64,000 nt of DNA from Candidatus Gastranaerophilales bacterium (GCA_944324165.1 CALUVG010000003.1:1-64000); one strand, 5' to 3'; positions 42,976 to 53,600 are shown, counted from the first letter of the stretch. Made by a program: numbers and translations. The notes: a model not told the origin generated them from the letters alone.

Positions 42976-43113
42976 CTATTGTTTTTCAAACATATCTTTG
43001 CCTACATTACAAAGCGGGCAAGTGTAATCATCAGGTAAATCTTCAAAAGCTACATTGTCATTTTCTTCCGGGTCATAAACATAACCACAAATTTTGCAAA
43101 CGTATTTGTCCAT
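42976..43113 (-). CDS. Rubredoxin (45 aa)
   Basis: 45 residues: [17 protein letters not shown] ... [14 protein letters not shown], with the four iron ligands in C-x2-C-G-Y and C-P-L-C. It is slightly short for rubredoxin (about 52), with a compact loop between the knuckles. It carries electrons to rubrerythrin and flavodiiron protein, both encoded downstream. Its ATG overlaps the perR stop by one base (TAATG), with AAGGAGAG upstream, so it is coupled to perR. It is easy to overlook because of its size. Confidence 0.95.
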   Translation of the reverse strand: MDKYVCKICGYVYDPEENDNVAFEDLPDDYTCPLCNVGKDMFEKQ

Positions 43114-43502
43114 TATTTCTCTCCTTTACTATTTTGGCATTCACGGCACAATCCGTGAAATACTATATCGTGTCCTTCTATAAAAAATCCTGTTTCTTTT
43201 TCTGTTTTAGTAACAATGTCAGGCGCAATATCAGCATCGACATCGAAAACTTTTTTACATTTATCACATATAAAATGATAATGATTATGAGTATTATGAT
43301 CGAAATGTGCAGAAGTTTCAAGTCCATCAATCTTTTTTATTATACCTGCTTGAGCAAGCTGGTTTAAATTGCGGTAAAGCGTTGCCAGACTAATTTTCGG
43401 ATTTTTATCCTTCATAACCTCATATAAATATTCTGCTGTCGGGTGAACAACATTTTCTTTTAATGCTTCCAAAACTTGTTCACGTTGTCTTGAATAATTC
43501 AT
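43113..43502 (-). CDS. perR: Fur-family peroxide regulator (PerR-like)
   Basis: 129 residues. A winged-helix DNA-binding domain (recognition helix region [13 protein letters not shown]) precedes a metal-binding dimerisation domain. Structural zinc cysteines are CDKC (79/82) and CREC (119/122). The regulatory site H-F-D ... NHYHF with Asp68, His74 and His76 looks like PerR, which senses peroxide by histidine oxidation. It heads the oxygen-defence cluster and has a Fur/PerR box in its own promoter region. Confidence 0.92.
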   Translation of the reverse strand: MNYSRQREQVLEALKENVVHPTAEYLYEVMKDKNPKISLATLYRNLNQLAQAGIIKKIDGLETSAHFDHNTHNHYHFICDKCKKVFDVDADIAPDIVTKTEKETGFFIEGHDIVFHGLCRECQNSKGEK

Positions 43503-43517
43503 ATTTTTAACCTTAAC

Positions 43518-43532
43518 TGATAATAATTCTCA
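43518..43532 (-). promoter_or_regulatory. Fur/PerR box upstream of perR
   Basis: On the minus strand TGAGAATTATTATCA, a 7-1-7 inverted repeat matching the Fur-type consensus TGATAATNATTATCA at all but one position. It lies about 16 bases before the perR start, as expected for autoregulation. A TTGACA at 43560-43555 is upstream of it. Confidence 0.7.
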
Positions 43533-43623
43533 TTTTTTCATATTTTCAAAAAATTGTCAACCTTAAATTTACATAACTTTATAATTAAAGCAAATTTCAA
43601 AATTTCAGCGTTTTAATTAATAT

Positions 43624-43890
43624 ATGGCAGAAGGTGTGAACAATTCTTTTAATAATCCTAAATTTAATGTCGGGGTAATAATTCCGCCTGATAAAATTAA
43701 CCGTGCAATTTTATTCTCAGATAAAGAAGCCTCCGGTAATATAAAAAATGCGCAATATGATGTTTACTTAAACACCAAAAAAATCAGCTTTGAAGACCGT
43801 TACAAAACTCCTAAGTCCGTATGGTATACCCTTGGGGCTGCAGCTATTGCAATGTTAATTCCGGCAGCAAGAAAATTTATTAAAAAGTAA
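43624..43890 (+). CDS. Small tail-anchored hypothetical protein
   Basis: 88 residues: a soluble N-terminal part (1-68) and one C-terminal membrane helix (about 69-84, YTLGAAAIAMLIPAA) followed by RKFIKK, the layout of a tail-anchored inner-membrane protein. No family recognised. There is no Shine-Dalgarno; a weak TTTAAT lies six bases before the ATG, so it may be another leaderless gene. Confidence 0.6.
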   Translation: MAEGVNNSFNNPKFNVGVIIPPDKINRAILFSDKEASGNIKNAQYDVYLNTKKISFEDRYKTPKSVWYTLGAAAIAMLIPAARKFIKK

Positions 43891-43970
43891 CCTCCTGTAC
43901 TACTTTTCAATAGATTAAATTTATTGTATTATGTTTTTGAAGAGAAAGCATTTTAAAAAGAGGGGATAAA

Positions 43971-46559
43971 ATGAAAAAAATTCTTAGTCTTTTGTTTGTA
44001 TTTATAATGGGTACAATTGCGTTTGCAGCTGATTTTCAGTTGTACAAACTTGATAATGGTCAGAATGTTATTATTCAGCCGGTAAAAAACAATCCTATTG
44101 TAACAATTGACACATGGATTAAAACGGGCTCTATAAATGAAAATGACAAAAATAACGGTGTATCACACTTTTTGGAACATCTTTTCTTTAAGGGAACGAC
44201 TAATCATGCCCCGGGAGAGTTTGACAAGATATTAGAAACCAAAGGTGCTATAACTAACGCTGCAACAAGTAAAGACTTCACACACTATTATATAACTATC
44301 CCGTCAGAATATTTTAATCTTGCCCTTGAAATGCATGCCGATATGCTTTCTCATCCTCTTATTCCGAGTAAAGAACTTGAAAAAGAAAGAAAAGTCGTTA
44401 TAGAAGAAATTGCCAAAGATCTTAATTCACCGGCAACTCTCTGCTATGACAACCTTGTTAATTTATTATATACAAACCACCCGTACAAACGTAAAGTAAT
44501 TGGGAAAAAAGATATTATAGAAACTATTACGAGAGATGAAATACTCTCCTATTACCATGACTATTATAATCCTTCCAATATGGTTACGGTAATTGTAGGT
44601 GATGTAAGTCCTGAGGATGCATTACAAAAAGTTAAAGAAAATTTTAATGCAGAATATAAAAAGCCTATAAAAAATGTTTATCCTAAAGAAAACATATTAA
44701 CTGAACAAAAAAGAACAACAGCGTATTTCCCGTCTGAAACTGCATATATGTTAATTGGGTTCAGAGGCACCAAAATTGACGCGTCTGATTCATACGCGCT
44801 GGATATTTTATCAACAATTCTTGGAGAAGGTCGCTCATCAGTATTTTATCAGGATATAAAAGAACAAAAACAACTGGTTAACAGTATTTCTGCAATAAAT
44901 GCAGGTTTCAAAGATGATGGTATTTTCTATATATCCGCAAACTTTAAACCGGAAAATCTGGAACGTCTGGAAACTTCTATTTTTAGTGATATAGAAAAAA
45001 TTCAAAAAGACGGAGTTACTTTTGAACAATTACAGCTTGCAAAAAATATAATAGAACGCGACACTTATTACAGCCGCGAAAGTATTTCCAATATTGCAAG
45101 CGAAATAGGCTATACTTTTGTGACAACTGACAGTATAAAATTGTATGAAAATTATTTAGCTAATATTAAAAAAGTATCGACTGCTGATGTAAAAAGAGTA
45201 GCTAACAAATATCTCGGTGTAAATAAAAGTGCTGTTTCTATAATACTTCCAACCCGTTGTCAGGTATCTGAAAAAAACAATGAAGTTAAAATAGCTTCAA
45301 CGACGCCGGCAAAACTTATCAGTGAAAATAAGTCAACTCAAAAATATACACTTTCAAACAATGCAACAATGCTGATTACACCTAATGAAGTTAATGATAT
45401 TATAGCAATTAGTATTTATGCAAAAGGCGGTACGCTGATTGAAAAAATTCCTGGTACTGCACAAATAACAGCCGGCGTACTTCTAAAAGGAACTAAAAAT
45501 TATTCATCAATTGAACTCGCTAAAGTGTTGGAAGATAATGGTATAAAAATTCAGCCGTCAATAAAATCCGATGCTTTTATAATAAATGTTCTGACCACAA
45601 AAAATGAATATGAAAGAACTTTAAGTCTCATTAATGAAGTGCTTAACTATGCAACTTTAGACGACTACGAAATAGACAAAGTAAAAAATAACACTATTCA
45701 GGCAATAAAAAGGAGCAAAGATGAACCGCTAAACATCGCATTAGACGGCTATAAATCTTTAATTTTTGAAAATTCGCCTTACTCAATTTCAAATAGTGTC
45801 TTAGAAAAGACAATTCCAACAATCAACCAATCAGACATAATTGAGTACTACAAAAGTATTTTCACTCCGCAAAACATGATAGTCTCAATTAACGGGAATG
45901 TTGATAAAGAAAAGACACTGAACGAATTTTCAAAAATTCTGTCAAATAAAAACAGTGAAAAATTCGCGTACGAAAATTACGCCGGTAAAATTCCTTATAA
46001 TCAAACAACAAAATCAATTTGTAAACAGATAAAAGACCTGAAAACAGATTGGATAATACTTGGCTGGCAAACTTCAGGAACAAATAACCTTAAAGATTAC
46101 GCAACCCTTGAGATTATAAACACAATACTTGGTACAGGCATGGATTCTCGATTATTCAAAAATATTCGAGATAAAGAAGGGCTTGCTTATCAAATAGGGT
46201 CTGAATTTGTACCAAATGTTTTACGCGGAGCATTTGTGACATATATAGGAACAAATCCGGAAAATCTGGAATGCGCCCAACAAAAGATGCTTGATGAAGT
46301 ATTCCGATTCAAAACTGAATTTGTCGGAACAAAAGAACTTGAAGATGCAAAAGACAAACTTATCGGACATTATATAATTGCACAGGAAACCAATCTTGAT
46401 AAAGCCGCCACAATCGGATGGTTTGAAACATCAGGGCGCGGATATGAATTCAATGATAAATATAAGCAACTTATAAACAGTGTAACTGAATCTGATATTA
46501 TAGAGGTTGCTAATAAATATTTCAATAACAAATACGTAATATCAATAGTAAAGGATTAA
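43971..46559 (+). CDS. Secreted M16 (pitrilysin-family) zinc protease, two-domain
   Basis: 862 residues. A signal peptide (1-20, cut after FAA) is followed by an N-terminal M16 half with the inverted zinc motif HFLEH at 66-70 and the third ligand in VVIEEIAKD at about 145. The C-terminal half (about 450-862) is a second, motif-less M16 repeat that usually closes the chamber. It degrades peptides in the periplasm or processes exported proteins. AAGAGGGG before the ATG. No partner subunit gene is needed because both halves are fused. Confidence 0.93.
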   Translation: MKKILSLLFVFIMGTIAFAADFQLYKLDNGQNVIIQPVKNNPIVTIDTWIKTGSINENDKNNGVSHFLEHLFFKGTTNHAPGEFDKILETKGAITNAATSKDFTHYYITIPSEYFNLALEMHADMLSHPLIPSKELEKERKVVIEEIAKDLNSPATLCYDNLVNLLYTNHPYKRKVIGKKDIIETITRDEILSYYHDYYNPSNMVTVIVGDVSPEDALQKVKENFNAEYKKPIKNVYPKENILTEQKRTTAYFPSETAYMLIGFRGTKIDASDSYALDILSTILGEGRSSVFYQDIKEQKQLVNSISAINAGFKDDGIFYISANFKPENLERLETSIFSDIEKIQKDGVTFEQLQLAKNIIERDTYYSRESISNIASEIGYTFVTTDSIKLYENYLANIKKVSTADVKRVANKYLGVNKSAVSIILPTRCQVSEKNNEVKIASTTPAKLISENKSTQKYTLSNNATMLITPNEVNDIIAISIYAKGGTLIEKIPGTAQITAGVLLKGTKNYSSIELAKVLEDNGIKIQPSIKSDAFIINVLTTKNEYERTLSLINEVLNYATLDDYEIDKVKNNTIQAIKRSKDEPLNIALDGYKSLIFENSPYSISNSVLEKTIPTINQSDIIEYYKSIFTPQNMIVSINGNVDKEKTLNEFSKILSNKNSEKFAYENYAGKIPYNQTTKSICKQIKDLKTDWIILGWQTSGTNNLKDYATLEIINTILGTGMDSRLFKNIRDKEGLAYQIGSEFVPNVLRGAFVTYIGTNPENLECAQQKMLDEVFRFKTEFVGTKELEDAKDKLIGHYIIAQETNLDKAATIGWFETSGRGYEFNDKYKQLINSVTESDIIEVANKYFNNKYVISIVKD

Positions 46560-46567
46560 CATTCTAA

Positions 46568-46756
46568 AGATCAGCTCAACCTGGAGTAAAACATTTGCAA
46601 ATTGGCATATGAAATTTTTCTATCCGCAAATTCATTGATATTAACAATTAGCAAAGTATTTTTGGTATACAAAGCGGTGGCTGGCACACCGCTCCAGACA
46701 AAGTTTTGTATACTGCCACGCCCGTACGACATGCTAGTTGATCTGATAAATTCAGT
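46568..46756. other. Structured intergenic region upstream of rplI
   Basis: Nested pairings: ATCAGCTCAAC (about 46570-46580) with GTTGATCTGAT (about 46738-46748, one mismatch); CTGGAG (46581-46586) with CTCCAG (46692-46697); GTATACAAA (about 46665-46673) with TTTGTATAC (about 46705-46713); GCGGTG with CACCGC (about 46674-46692); CTGA with TCAG (about 46744-46756). The region could be a structured RNA or a mobile repeat. A minus-strand 64-codon frame also exists here. Confidence 0.4.
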
Positions 46757-46851
46757 GGTGTTCACATTTTTTAATAGATACTCGACAGGATACTTTGTTT
46801 GATATATGCTATATTTACACGCTGATTTATAACTAGTAAAGGAGAATTATT

Positions 46852-47352
46852 ATGCAAGTTATATTAAAAAAAGATGTCCAGAATTTAGGTGAAGCCGGTG
46901 ACATCGTTAATGTAAAAGACGGCTATGCCAGAAATTACCTGCTACCGCAGGCAGTTGCCGAATTAGCTACCGAAGGGGCTCTTCAAAATCGTGAACATAA
47001 TCTGGCTAGAATCAAAGCTAAACAAGAAAAATTACACAAAGAAGCTCTCGCTACCGCAGAAAAAATTGAACAATTCGGAAAATTAGAACTTTCTGCTAAA
47101 GCCGGTGAATCAGGCAAATTATTCGGTACTATTACTACTAAAAAATTGACTGAAGAACTTCTTGCGAAATCAGGTATTGAAGTTGATAGAAAAAATGTTA
47201 CTCTTAATGCACCTATCAACAAAATCGGTGAGTACACTATGCTTATTAAATTAACTTCTAAAGTTAAATGTGAACTCGCTGTAGTTGTTACAGCTTCTGA
47301 AATTCTTAAAGAATCCGTTGAAGAAGAAGTTGAAACTACCGAAGAAGCATAA
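46852..47352 (+). CDS. rplI: 50S ribosomal protein L9
   Basis: 166 residues. The N-terminal domain begins MQVILKKDVQNLGEAGDIVNVKDGYARNYLLPQ (quoted as family start region), followed by the long connecting helix and the C-terminal domain; an acidic tail EEEVETTEEA is added. It binds 23S rRNA at the base of the L1 stalk. AAAGGAGAA lies before the ATG. It is not next to rpsR or rpsF, the usual partners. Confidence 0.96.
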   Translation: MQVILKKDVQNLGEAGDIVNVKDGYARNYLLPQAVAELATEGALQNREHNLARIKAKQEKLHKEALATAEKIEQFGKLELSAKAGESGKLFGTITTKKLTEELLAKSGIEVDRKNVTLNAPINKIGEYTMLIKLTSKVKCELAVVVTASEILKESVEEEVETTEEA

Positions 47353-47370
47353 GTTTGTAAAAGGCACTGA

Positions 47371-48465
47371 ATGAAAGATTATAGCAGTTTAACGTTAGAA
47401 TGTATGGCAATCGGTTCACTACCTCATTGTGATTTAGACAAAGCTATGCAAATCGTAAAACTCAACTTTAAAAATATCCCATTCTGGCCTCAGCTTACAA
47501 AATTAAACAAAAACGAAGACATGATTTTTCAGTTTCTGGAAAATATGCCTTCGTTTTTTATGGATAAAGATACAGGTAAATGCTTTCTGGAAACCGAAAG
47601 TGATAAATTTTTTGAAGATATTGAACAATTCTTTATTGACTATGAAGAAATTATTGATGACATTAATTGTGAAACATTAGAAAAATATGGAATATCTCAA
47701 AAAAATTCAATAGCATTTCCTGAACTTATTAAAATCATTAAAGAAACTAAACCTAAATACGCAAAAGGGCAAATTGTCGGACCTTTTACGCTTGCAACAA
47801 CACTGGTGGATAAAAGCGGTCGATGTGCATTTTATGACGAAACTCTCCGCGAAATAATTGTTAAGACACTTACACTAAAAGCACTCTGGCAGATAAAAAA
47901 AATCAAAGAGGCAAATTCAAGCACAACTCCAATTATATTTATTGATGAACCGTCAATCTCACAGCTTGGCACTTCTGCCTATCTGACAATTTCCCAGCAG
48001 GAAGTTCTGGATATGTTAAAGGAAATTTCTGAGGCAATACAGGCTAATGGAGGACTCAGTGCTATTCACTGCTGCGGCAAATGCGACTGGTCTGTACCTT
48101 TGCATGCGCATGTTAATATTATAAACCTTGATGCGTATGCCTATTCGCAAAACTTGAGTGTCTTCGACAAAGATGTAAAAAAATTTCTTGAATCAGGCGG
48201 AAAATTAGCACTAGGCGTTGTTCCTACTCTGGATAAGGATGCACTTGCAAAGTTAGATTTGCCTCAGCTTGTTGAAATATTTGAAAAAGCCGTTAAATAT
48301 TTGACTAAAAAAGGAATTGATGAGAAACTAATTATAACCAACTCTATGGTGACACCATCCTGCGGTGCCGGCGGACTTGATGAAAATATGGCTGAAAAAG
48401 CAATGTCCTTAACCAAACAATTATCAGATAAATTAAAGGAGAAATATTCCATTGACAACAACTAA
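47371..48465 (+). CDS. UROD/MetE-like methyltransferase-fold protein
   Basis: 364 residues with the TIM-barrel features of the uroporphyrinogen decarboxylase/cobalamin-independent methionine synthase superfamily: GSLPHCD at the start, QIVGPFTLATTL, the zinc-like site HCCGKCDWS (about 230) and a late P-S-C-G-A-G-G. Such proteins move methyl groups between a corrinoid or folate and a thiol. It overlaps a CooC-like ATPase gene by 14 bases, so the two work together. Substrate unknown. Confidence 0.75.
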   Translation: MKDYSSLTLECMAIGSLPHCDLDKAMQIVKLNFKNIPFWPQLTKLNKNEDMIFQFLENMPSFFMDKDTGKCFLETESDKFFEDIEQFFIDYEEIIDDINCETLEKYGISQKNSIAFPELIKIIKETKPKYAKGQIVGPFTLATTLVDKSGRCAFYDETLREIIVKTLTLKALWQIKKIKEANSSTTPIIFIDEPSISQLGTSAYLTISQQEVLDMLKEISEAIQANGGLSAIHCCGKCDWSVPLHAHVNIINLDAYAYSQNLSVFDKDVKKFLESGGKLALGVVPTLDKDALAKLDLPQLVEIFEKAVKYLTKKGIDEKLIITNSMVTPSCGAGGLDENMAEKAMSLTKQLSDKLKEKYSIDNN

Positions 48466-49198
48466 ATTAGCAATTACAGGAAAAAGCGGAAGCGGTAAAA
48501 CAACGATTACAAAAGCATTTTTAGCAATTTTTCAGGAACTTTTTCCGGATAAATCCATACTCTTATTTGATAATGATTTAACAGCAGAACTCTCACATAG
48601 TTTTGGATTAGATATCAGAAACACAATATATGGCATCAGAAGCGGGAAACATGAATATAAAACCGGAATACCGGAAGGAATGTCAAAACAGGAATTTGTT
48701 GAATGGGCAATGGAAGATATTGTTGTTTCCATAAATGATAATGTAGATATAATAGTTTCTTGGTTTGTGGGCTCAAAGGACTGCCGCTGCCCGATTACGG
48801 GACAAATTAATGACGCAGTTTTAAAATTAATTGACAGATATGATATCGTAATTTTTGATTGCGAATTCGATCTTAAATATTTAAATCAACTGGTAGATAC
48901 GGATATAGACACAACGATTATCGTTGCAAATCCGACGGATGAAAGTGCGCATCTTGCCAAACGCATAGAAGAATTCAGCGCGAAATACGCAGCAGGCGGT
49001 CAACTAGGTGTTGTTCTTAATAAAGTTGAAAGTTTAGATTTAACTTCCGTTTATGAATTATTGAAAAAATATGAACTTGATGTTCTTGGGATTATACCTT
49101 TTGACAAGGATTTAAAAAATTCTATGGAAAGAAATTCCATAGTAGTACAGGATGCGATTAAGCAGTTTTATTTCAGGTTAAATTTGCCACAGGAATAA
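48452..49198 (+). CDS. CooC/MinD-like P-loop ATPase
   Basis: 248 residues from a TTG start at 48452 (AAAGGAGA about 10 bases upstream; no usable ATG nearby). The P-loop is KSGSGKTT and Walker B is DIVIFDCEF. The deviant P-loop and the overall length fit CooC-type maturation ATPases, which load nickel or reactivate corrinoid proteins. A C-x-C-P motif (KDCRCPITG) may bind metal. Overlap with the UROD-like gene suggests it activates that enzyme or its corrinoid partner; that is inference. Confidence 0.75.
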   Translation: MTTTKLAITGKSGSGKTTITKAFLAIFQELFPDKSILLFDNDLTAELSHSFGLDIRNTIYGIRSGKHEYKTGIPEGMSKQEFVEWAMEDIVVSINDNVDIIVSWFVGSKDCRCPITGQINDAVLKLIDRYDIVIFDCEFDLKYLNQLVDTDIDTTIIVANPTDESAHLAKRIEEFSAKYAAGGQLGVVLNKVESLDLTSVYELLKKYELDVLGIIPFDKDLKNSMERNSIVVQDAIKQFYFRLNLPQE

Positions 49199-49221
49199 TG
49201 ACAGCCAAAACTGCAGTTATT

Positions 49222-50607
49222 TTAAAAAATCTTATACGGATTCAAAATATTATTCGGGTCAAAGACTTTCTTAATTGTGCGCATATAATTTAAAGCCTCA
49301 GCATTGACGACTTTTGAAATATGTTCTCGTTTTAAGGAGCCAATACCATGCTCTCCGGATAAAATACCATCAAGTCTTGCTGTAAGTTCATATATCTCAT
49401 TTTTAGCCAATTTGAATCTTCTATATTCATCCTTATCGTTATAATCAATAGGAATTTGCGGATGTACACTGCCATCACCTACATGCCCGACCATACAAAC
49501 ATCAAGATTATACTTTTTACAAATATCTCGTATACCCAGCACCAATTCTTCCAAATTTTTACGCGGCACAATTACATCATCTGTAGTCACATTGGGTTTT
49601 AATTTGGCACATGCTCCCATTGAAGAACGTCTTGCTGTCCATATGCGATTATATTCCTCTTCATTATGTGAATACTGAATTTTTGATGCACTGCATTTCT
49701 CTAAAATATCTACAATCATCTTTTGCTGCAATATTACAGAATTTTCAAATCCGTCAACTTCAATTACCAGTGCAGCCTCTTTATCACAAAGCAGTCCTGC
49801 CGGATAAAAACGTTCGACGGTCTGAATAGCATTTTTATCCATAAAATCAATTGTTGCCGGATAAATTCTCTGCTCAATAACCGCATCCACAGCCTCTACT
49901 GCATCACGCACAGTATCAAAATATGCCATTATAACTCTTGCGGTTTCAGGTTTAGGAATAAGTTTCATTGTCGCCTCCACAACAATACCCAGTGTTCCTT
50001 CTGACCCGACAAAAAGTGTATTCAAATTGTAACCCGTAGCATTTTTTATAGTGCTGGAGCCTGTTCTTAACAGTTCTCCTGTTGCTGTAACAACAAGCAG
50101 GTCTATAACATAATCTTTAGTTGATCCGTATTTAAATGTTCTTGCCCCGCCTGATGCTTGAGCAATACTTCCGCCTATGGTAGACACAGCGAGATTTGAC
50201 GGATCAGGAGGGTAATAAAGCCCTAATTTTTCAGCTTTTTTTTGCAGTTCCCCGACAACAACACCGGGCTGCACTCTTGCCGTCATATTATCCGTAGAAA
50301 TATCCAGAATCTTATTCATTTTTGAAAAATTCAGAACTATTCCGCCGTGCTCGGTTGAACACGCACCTACAACATTTGTACCTGCACCACGGCAAATTAT
50401 TGGAGTTTTATACTTATTAGCCAATCTTACGACATTTTGAACCTGTTCAATAGTTTCAACAAAAACAACCACATCAGGAAGATTTTTTATACGCGGTAAG
50501 TTAGATGCATCCTGCGCATAGGCATATCGCTCTGCTTGCTCCGTTAAAACATTTTGCGGGGGTAAGTTTTTTTTAAGTTCTGTTATGATTTTATTCTTCG
50601 TCAACAT
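49222..50607 (-). CDS. FAD-binding oxidase, GlcD / D-lactate dehydrogenase-like
   Basis: 461 residues. An N-terminal PCMH-type FAD domain (about 38-215; GAGTNVVGA, PPDPSNLAVSTIGGSIAQAS) is followed by the C-terminal FAD-linked oxidase domain (D-x-V-V-P ... HVGDGSVHPQ). The GlcD/LldD-like family oxidises 2-hydroxy acids such as glycolate or D-lactate in the cytoplasm. No GlcE/GlcF partner is present. The ATG at 50607 lies 17 bases inside the end of the upstream giant gene, so translation is coupled. Confidence 0.9.
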   Translation of the reverse strand: MLTKNKIITELKKNLPPQNVLTEQAERYAYAQDASNLPRIKNLPDVVVFVETIEQVQNVVRLANKYKTPIICRGAGTNVVGACSTEHGGIVLNFSKMNKILDISTDNMTARVQPGVVVGELQKKAEKLGLYYPPDPSNLAVSTIGGSIAQASGGARTFKYGSTKDYVIDLLVVTATGELLRTGSSTIKNATGYNLNTLFVGSEGTLGIVVEATMKLIPKPETARVIMAYFDTVRDAVEAVDAVIEQRIYPATIDFMDKNAIQTVERFYPAGLLCDKEAALVIEVDGFENSVILQQKMIVDILEKCSASKIQYSHNEEEYNRIWTARRSSMGACAKLKPNVTTDDVIVPRKNLEELVLGIRDICKKYNLDVCMVGHVGDGSVHPQIPIDYNDKDEYRRFKLAKNEIYELTARLDGILSGEHGIGSLKREHISKVVNAEALNYMRTIKKVFDPNNILNPYKIF

Positions 50608-53600
50608 AAGAAGCCAGTTTTTCTACGTTCATATTTAATTTATTGATTAATTTTTCTATTTTGTCAACTTTTTTGTTTAGTTTTGTTTCATCAGTTTCTT
50701 CTAATGCGCCGAGCACTCTTTCCAATTTCATTTCCAAACGGTCGATGCGTTCTTGCTGCTCTTCAAATTTATCTTCCAGAGTTTTGATTAAATCCGCCTT
50801 TTCCGGAACATAATTTTTCAAATCACTGATTGTATTTTTAACCTGACTTATTTCGTCGCTTACATTGTCAATTTCATTAACTTTATCAGATAACGAATTC
50901 ATATTAACAGTAGCATTATCAACCCATTCACCCAGATACATCAATACTTCTCTGATTACTTTATTTGAATTTGCAGATGCATTCATTGCGTTATTGATAG
51001 CAGTAATTTTTCTTTCTATACGTTTCTGTATCTCTGTATTATCAAGATAGTTAACTTTTTCATTCAAATTGTTAACCATACCGCGGAAAGCATCCAGTCC
51101 TTCATTCAAAGATTTGTATGAGTTATCAGAATTCAAAAGTAACGTATTAGTTCTTGTGCTAATGCTTACAATATCTTCATTAATTTTGTCGAAATCTTCT
51201 TTAAATTTAGCAAATTCTTCCTGAGTGAGAGTAGTTTGCAAATCTTTTACAGTATTTTCTATTTTTGATACATTATTAGCAAGTTGATTAAGTTCATCGT
51301 TAGGAGCAGCATCAGATATATCATTCAAAATCATTCGCAATTTTGCGATATCAGTTTCTACATCCTGCAGTGAATATGAATAAGTGTCATCACCTGTATT
51401 GCTTGCAATTTGTCTTAACTGATGCTGCACTTCTTTTATATGATTAGAAATTTCATCAGTTTTTTCTTCAACAAATCCTTTTATTTCCTCAGTTTCTTCA
51501 ATAAATGAAATTTGCTCAAAAACACTTGCAATTGCTGCCATCAAAGACTCTTTAATTTCGTTAGCATTAGAATCCATTGTATTGACATCTTTTGCAATAA
51601 CATCAATTTTCTTTTGGAGTTCTTGCAGACAATCATCCATAGCAATTGTTCTGTCGCTTATTTCAGTATCTTCAAGGTATTGTCTCTGCGCAGAAATCAA
51701 TGACTTAATATTTTTAATTTCGCCTTCTACATCAAATCCGTCAAAAACATCTTTTTCAGATAGGGCAACAACTTTATCCTGCAATACCTGTAAAGTATTT
51801 TCAATTTGATCACCTGTCACAGTCAAGTCGTCGACCTTACTGTTAACATCTTTCAGGTTACTTATAATATGGTCATTATTAGTTTCCAGCTTAACTACAT
51901 CTATTTTATCAGTCAACTCAATAAGAGTATCATGTATTCTGTCATCAGCCTCTGCAAAGGTATCAATTTTAGCTGACACAACATCAACGGATTCAGCAAT
52001 ATCGTCCAGATCTTTCTTCAATGTATTTTTAACAGAGTCTGCACTGCTGTCTATTTTTGAGGAAACATTATCTAATGAGTCAGAAAAATCTGAAATATCA
52101 TTTTTAATATTATCAGTGACTGATGCAACGCTGTTATCAACTCTTGAGGCAATATTTTCAACCGACTCAACAAGTTTTACATCAGCATTATAACAATCTC
52201 CGACTTTTTCATGTAATGAATCGAGACTCGAAACTATATGCTCATTATTTGTATTAAATTTGAATACATCTATTTTATCAGACAGCACTTCCATTGTTTT
52301 GACAATAGCACCATCATTGAAGGCATAATCATCAAATTTTTGCCCGAATTCAGCAAGTGTTTGTTTTACATCCTTATCATTGCTTTCAATTTTCTCTGTT
52401 ACCTGTCCTAAAGAGTTTGCAATATTTTTGGCAAAGCCGGCAACTCTATCAACGGTTTCATTCACATCGTTAATTTTTCCGGCATTTTCTGCAATATTAT
52501 TTAAAACGCCGGTCATCTGATCAGCGATAGACGCAATATTATCTGCTTTATCTGAAATTTCAGAGGATTTTCTCAACAATTGATCATCAACAATTGAGAA
52601 TGTATCCATTTTTACAGACAGACCTTCCATAGCTTCTGCAAGTTTTGTATCGTAGTCATGTGCAGCATCAGCTTTGTCGTTCAACATATCAAGTGAGGTT
52701 GCAACATGTTCTTTGGTCGTATCTACTTTTAAAATATCAACTTTATCAGATATTTCTCTTATTGCATCTGCTATTTTTTCATCATTTTCCGCAAAAACAT
52801 CAACCTTGTTTGAAAGTGCATCAACACTGGTATCCAACTTTGAGACATCATTCGCTACTTTATCGGTTATAACATTAATACTGCGGGATAAAATCTCATT
52901 TGTCGAAACAGTTTTATCAGAAACTTCATTTATGCTGTTCATTACAAGCTTTGCCGCAGAAGTTATTTTATCTGATACTTCTTTAACATTTTCAACTATA
53001 GCCTGTTTATTTTCAGACATTTTTTCTGTAACAGAAAGCACTGTGTCTTTCAAGACAGTCTTCTGTTCTTCAAAATTGCTGTTAATATCTGTTATATTGT
53101 CAATTATTTCCTGTTTATTTTCAGATGCCTTATCAGCAAGGAGTTCCATAGCACCAAGTATATTCTTGGTATTATCGTCAAATTTTGAGGCGACAGAATC
53201 CATTGATTGTGCTACAACTTCCCCAACAGAAGAAACATTTTCCTGCAAGGCAGCGAATGTATTCGCAATTCGTTCATCATTACCGGCTATTGCATCAAGT
53301 TTAAGATTAACATCGTCCAAAGTCTGACTATTCTTTTCGCTTTGAATAGATGATATATCTATATGTGAAAGAATTTCATTAAGAATTTGAGCTGTCTTTT
53401 CATCTTGAGATGACAATATGTCTGTACGGGAAAGTATCTCATTTAACGTCTGAATACTCTTTTCATCTTGAGATGACAATATATCCGTACGGGAAAGAAT
53501 TTCATTCAACACTTGAGAAAGCTTTTCGCTTTGAGAATTTCCGGCGTCTGTTTTTATAAGCAAATCTTCTAATAACTGTCCGCTTTTTTCGCTCTGCAAA

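Noticed and set aside
46571-46765. 64-codon minus-strand frame upstream of rplI
   Set aside because: The residue make-up is not implausible, but the start is GTG without a ribosome site and the frame coincides with strong inverted repeats, so a structured element explains the region better. It could still be a gene fragment.
52674-53327. 217-codon plus-strand open frame inside the giant coiled-coil gene
   Set aside because: It is antisense to the repeat array, Ser/Thr/Phe-rich as expected from the complement of Asp/Glu/Lys codons, and has no ribosome site. It is a shadow of the repeats.
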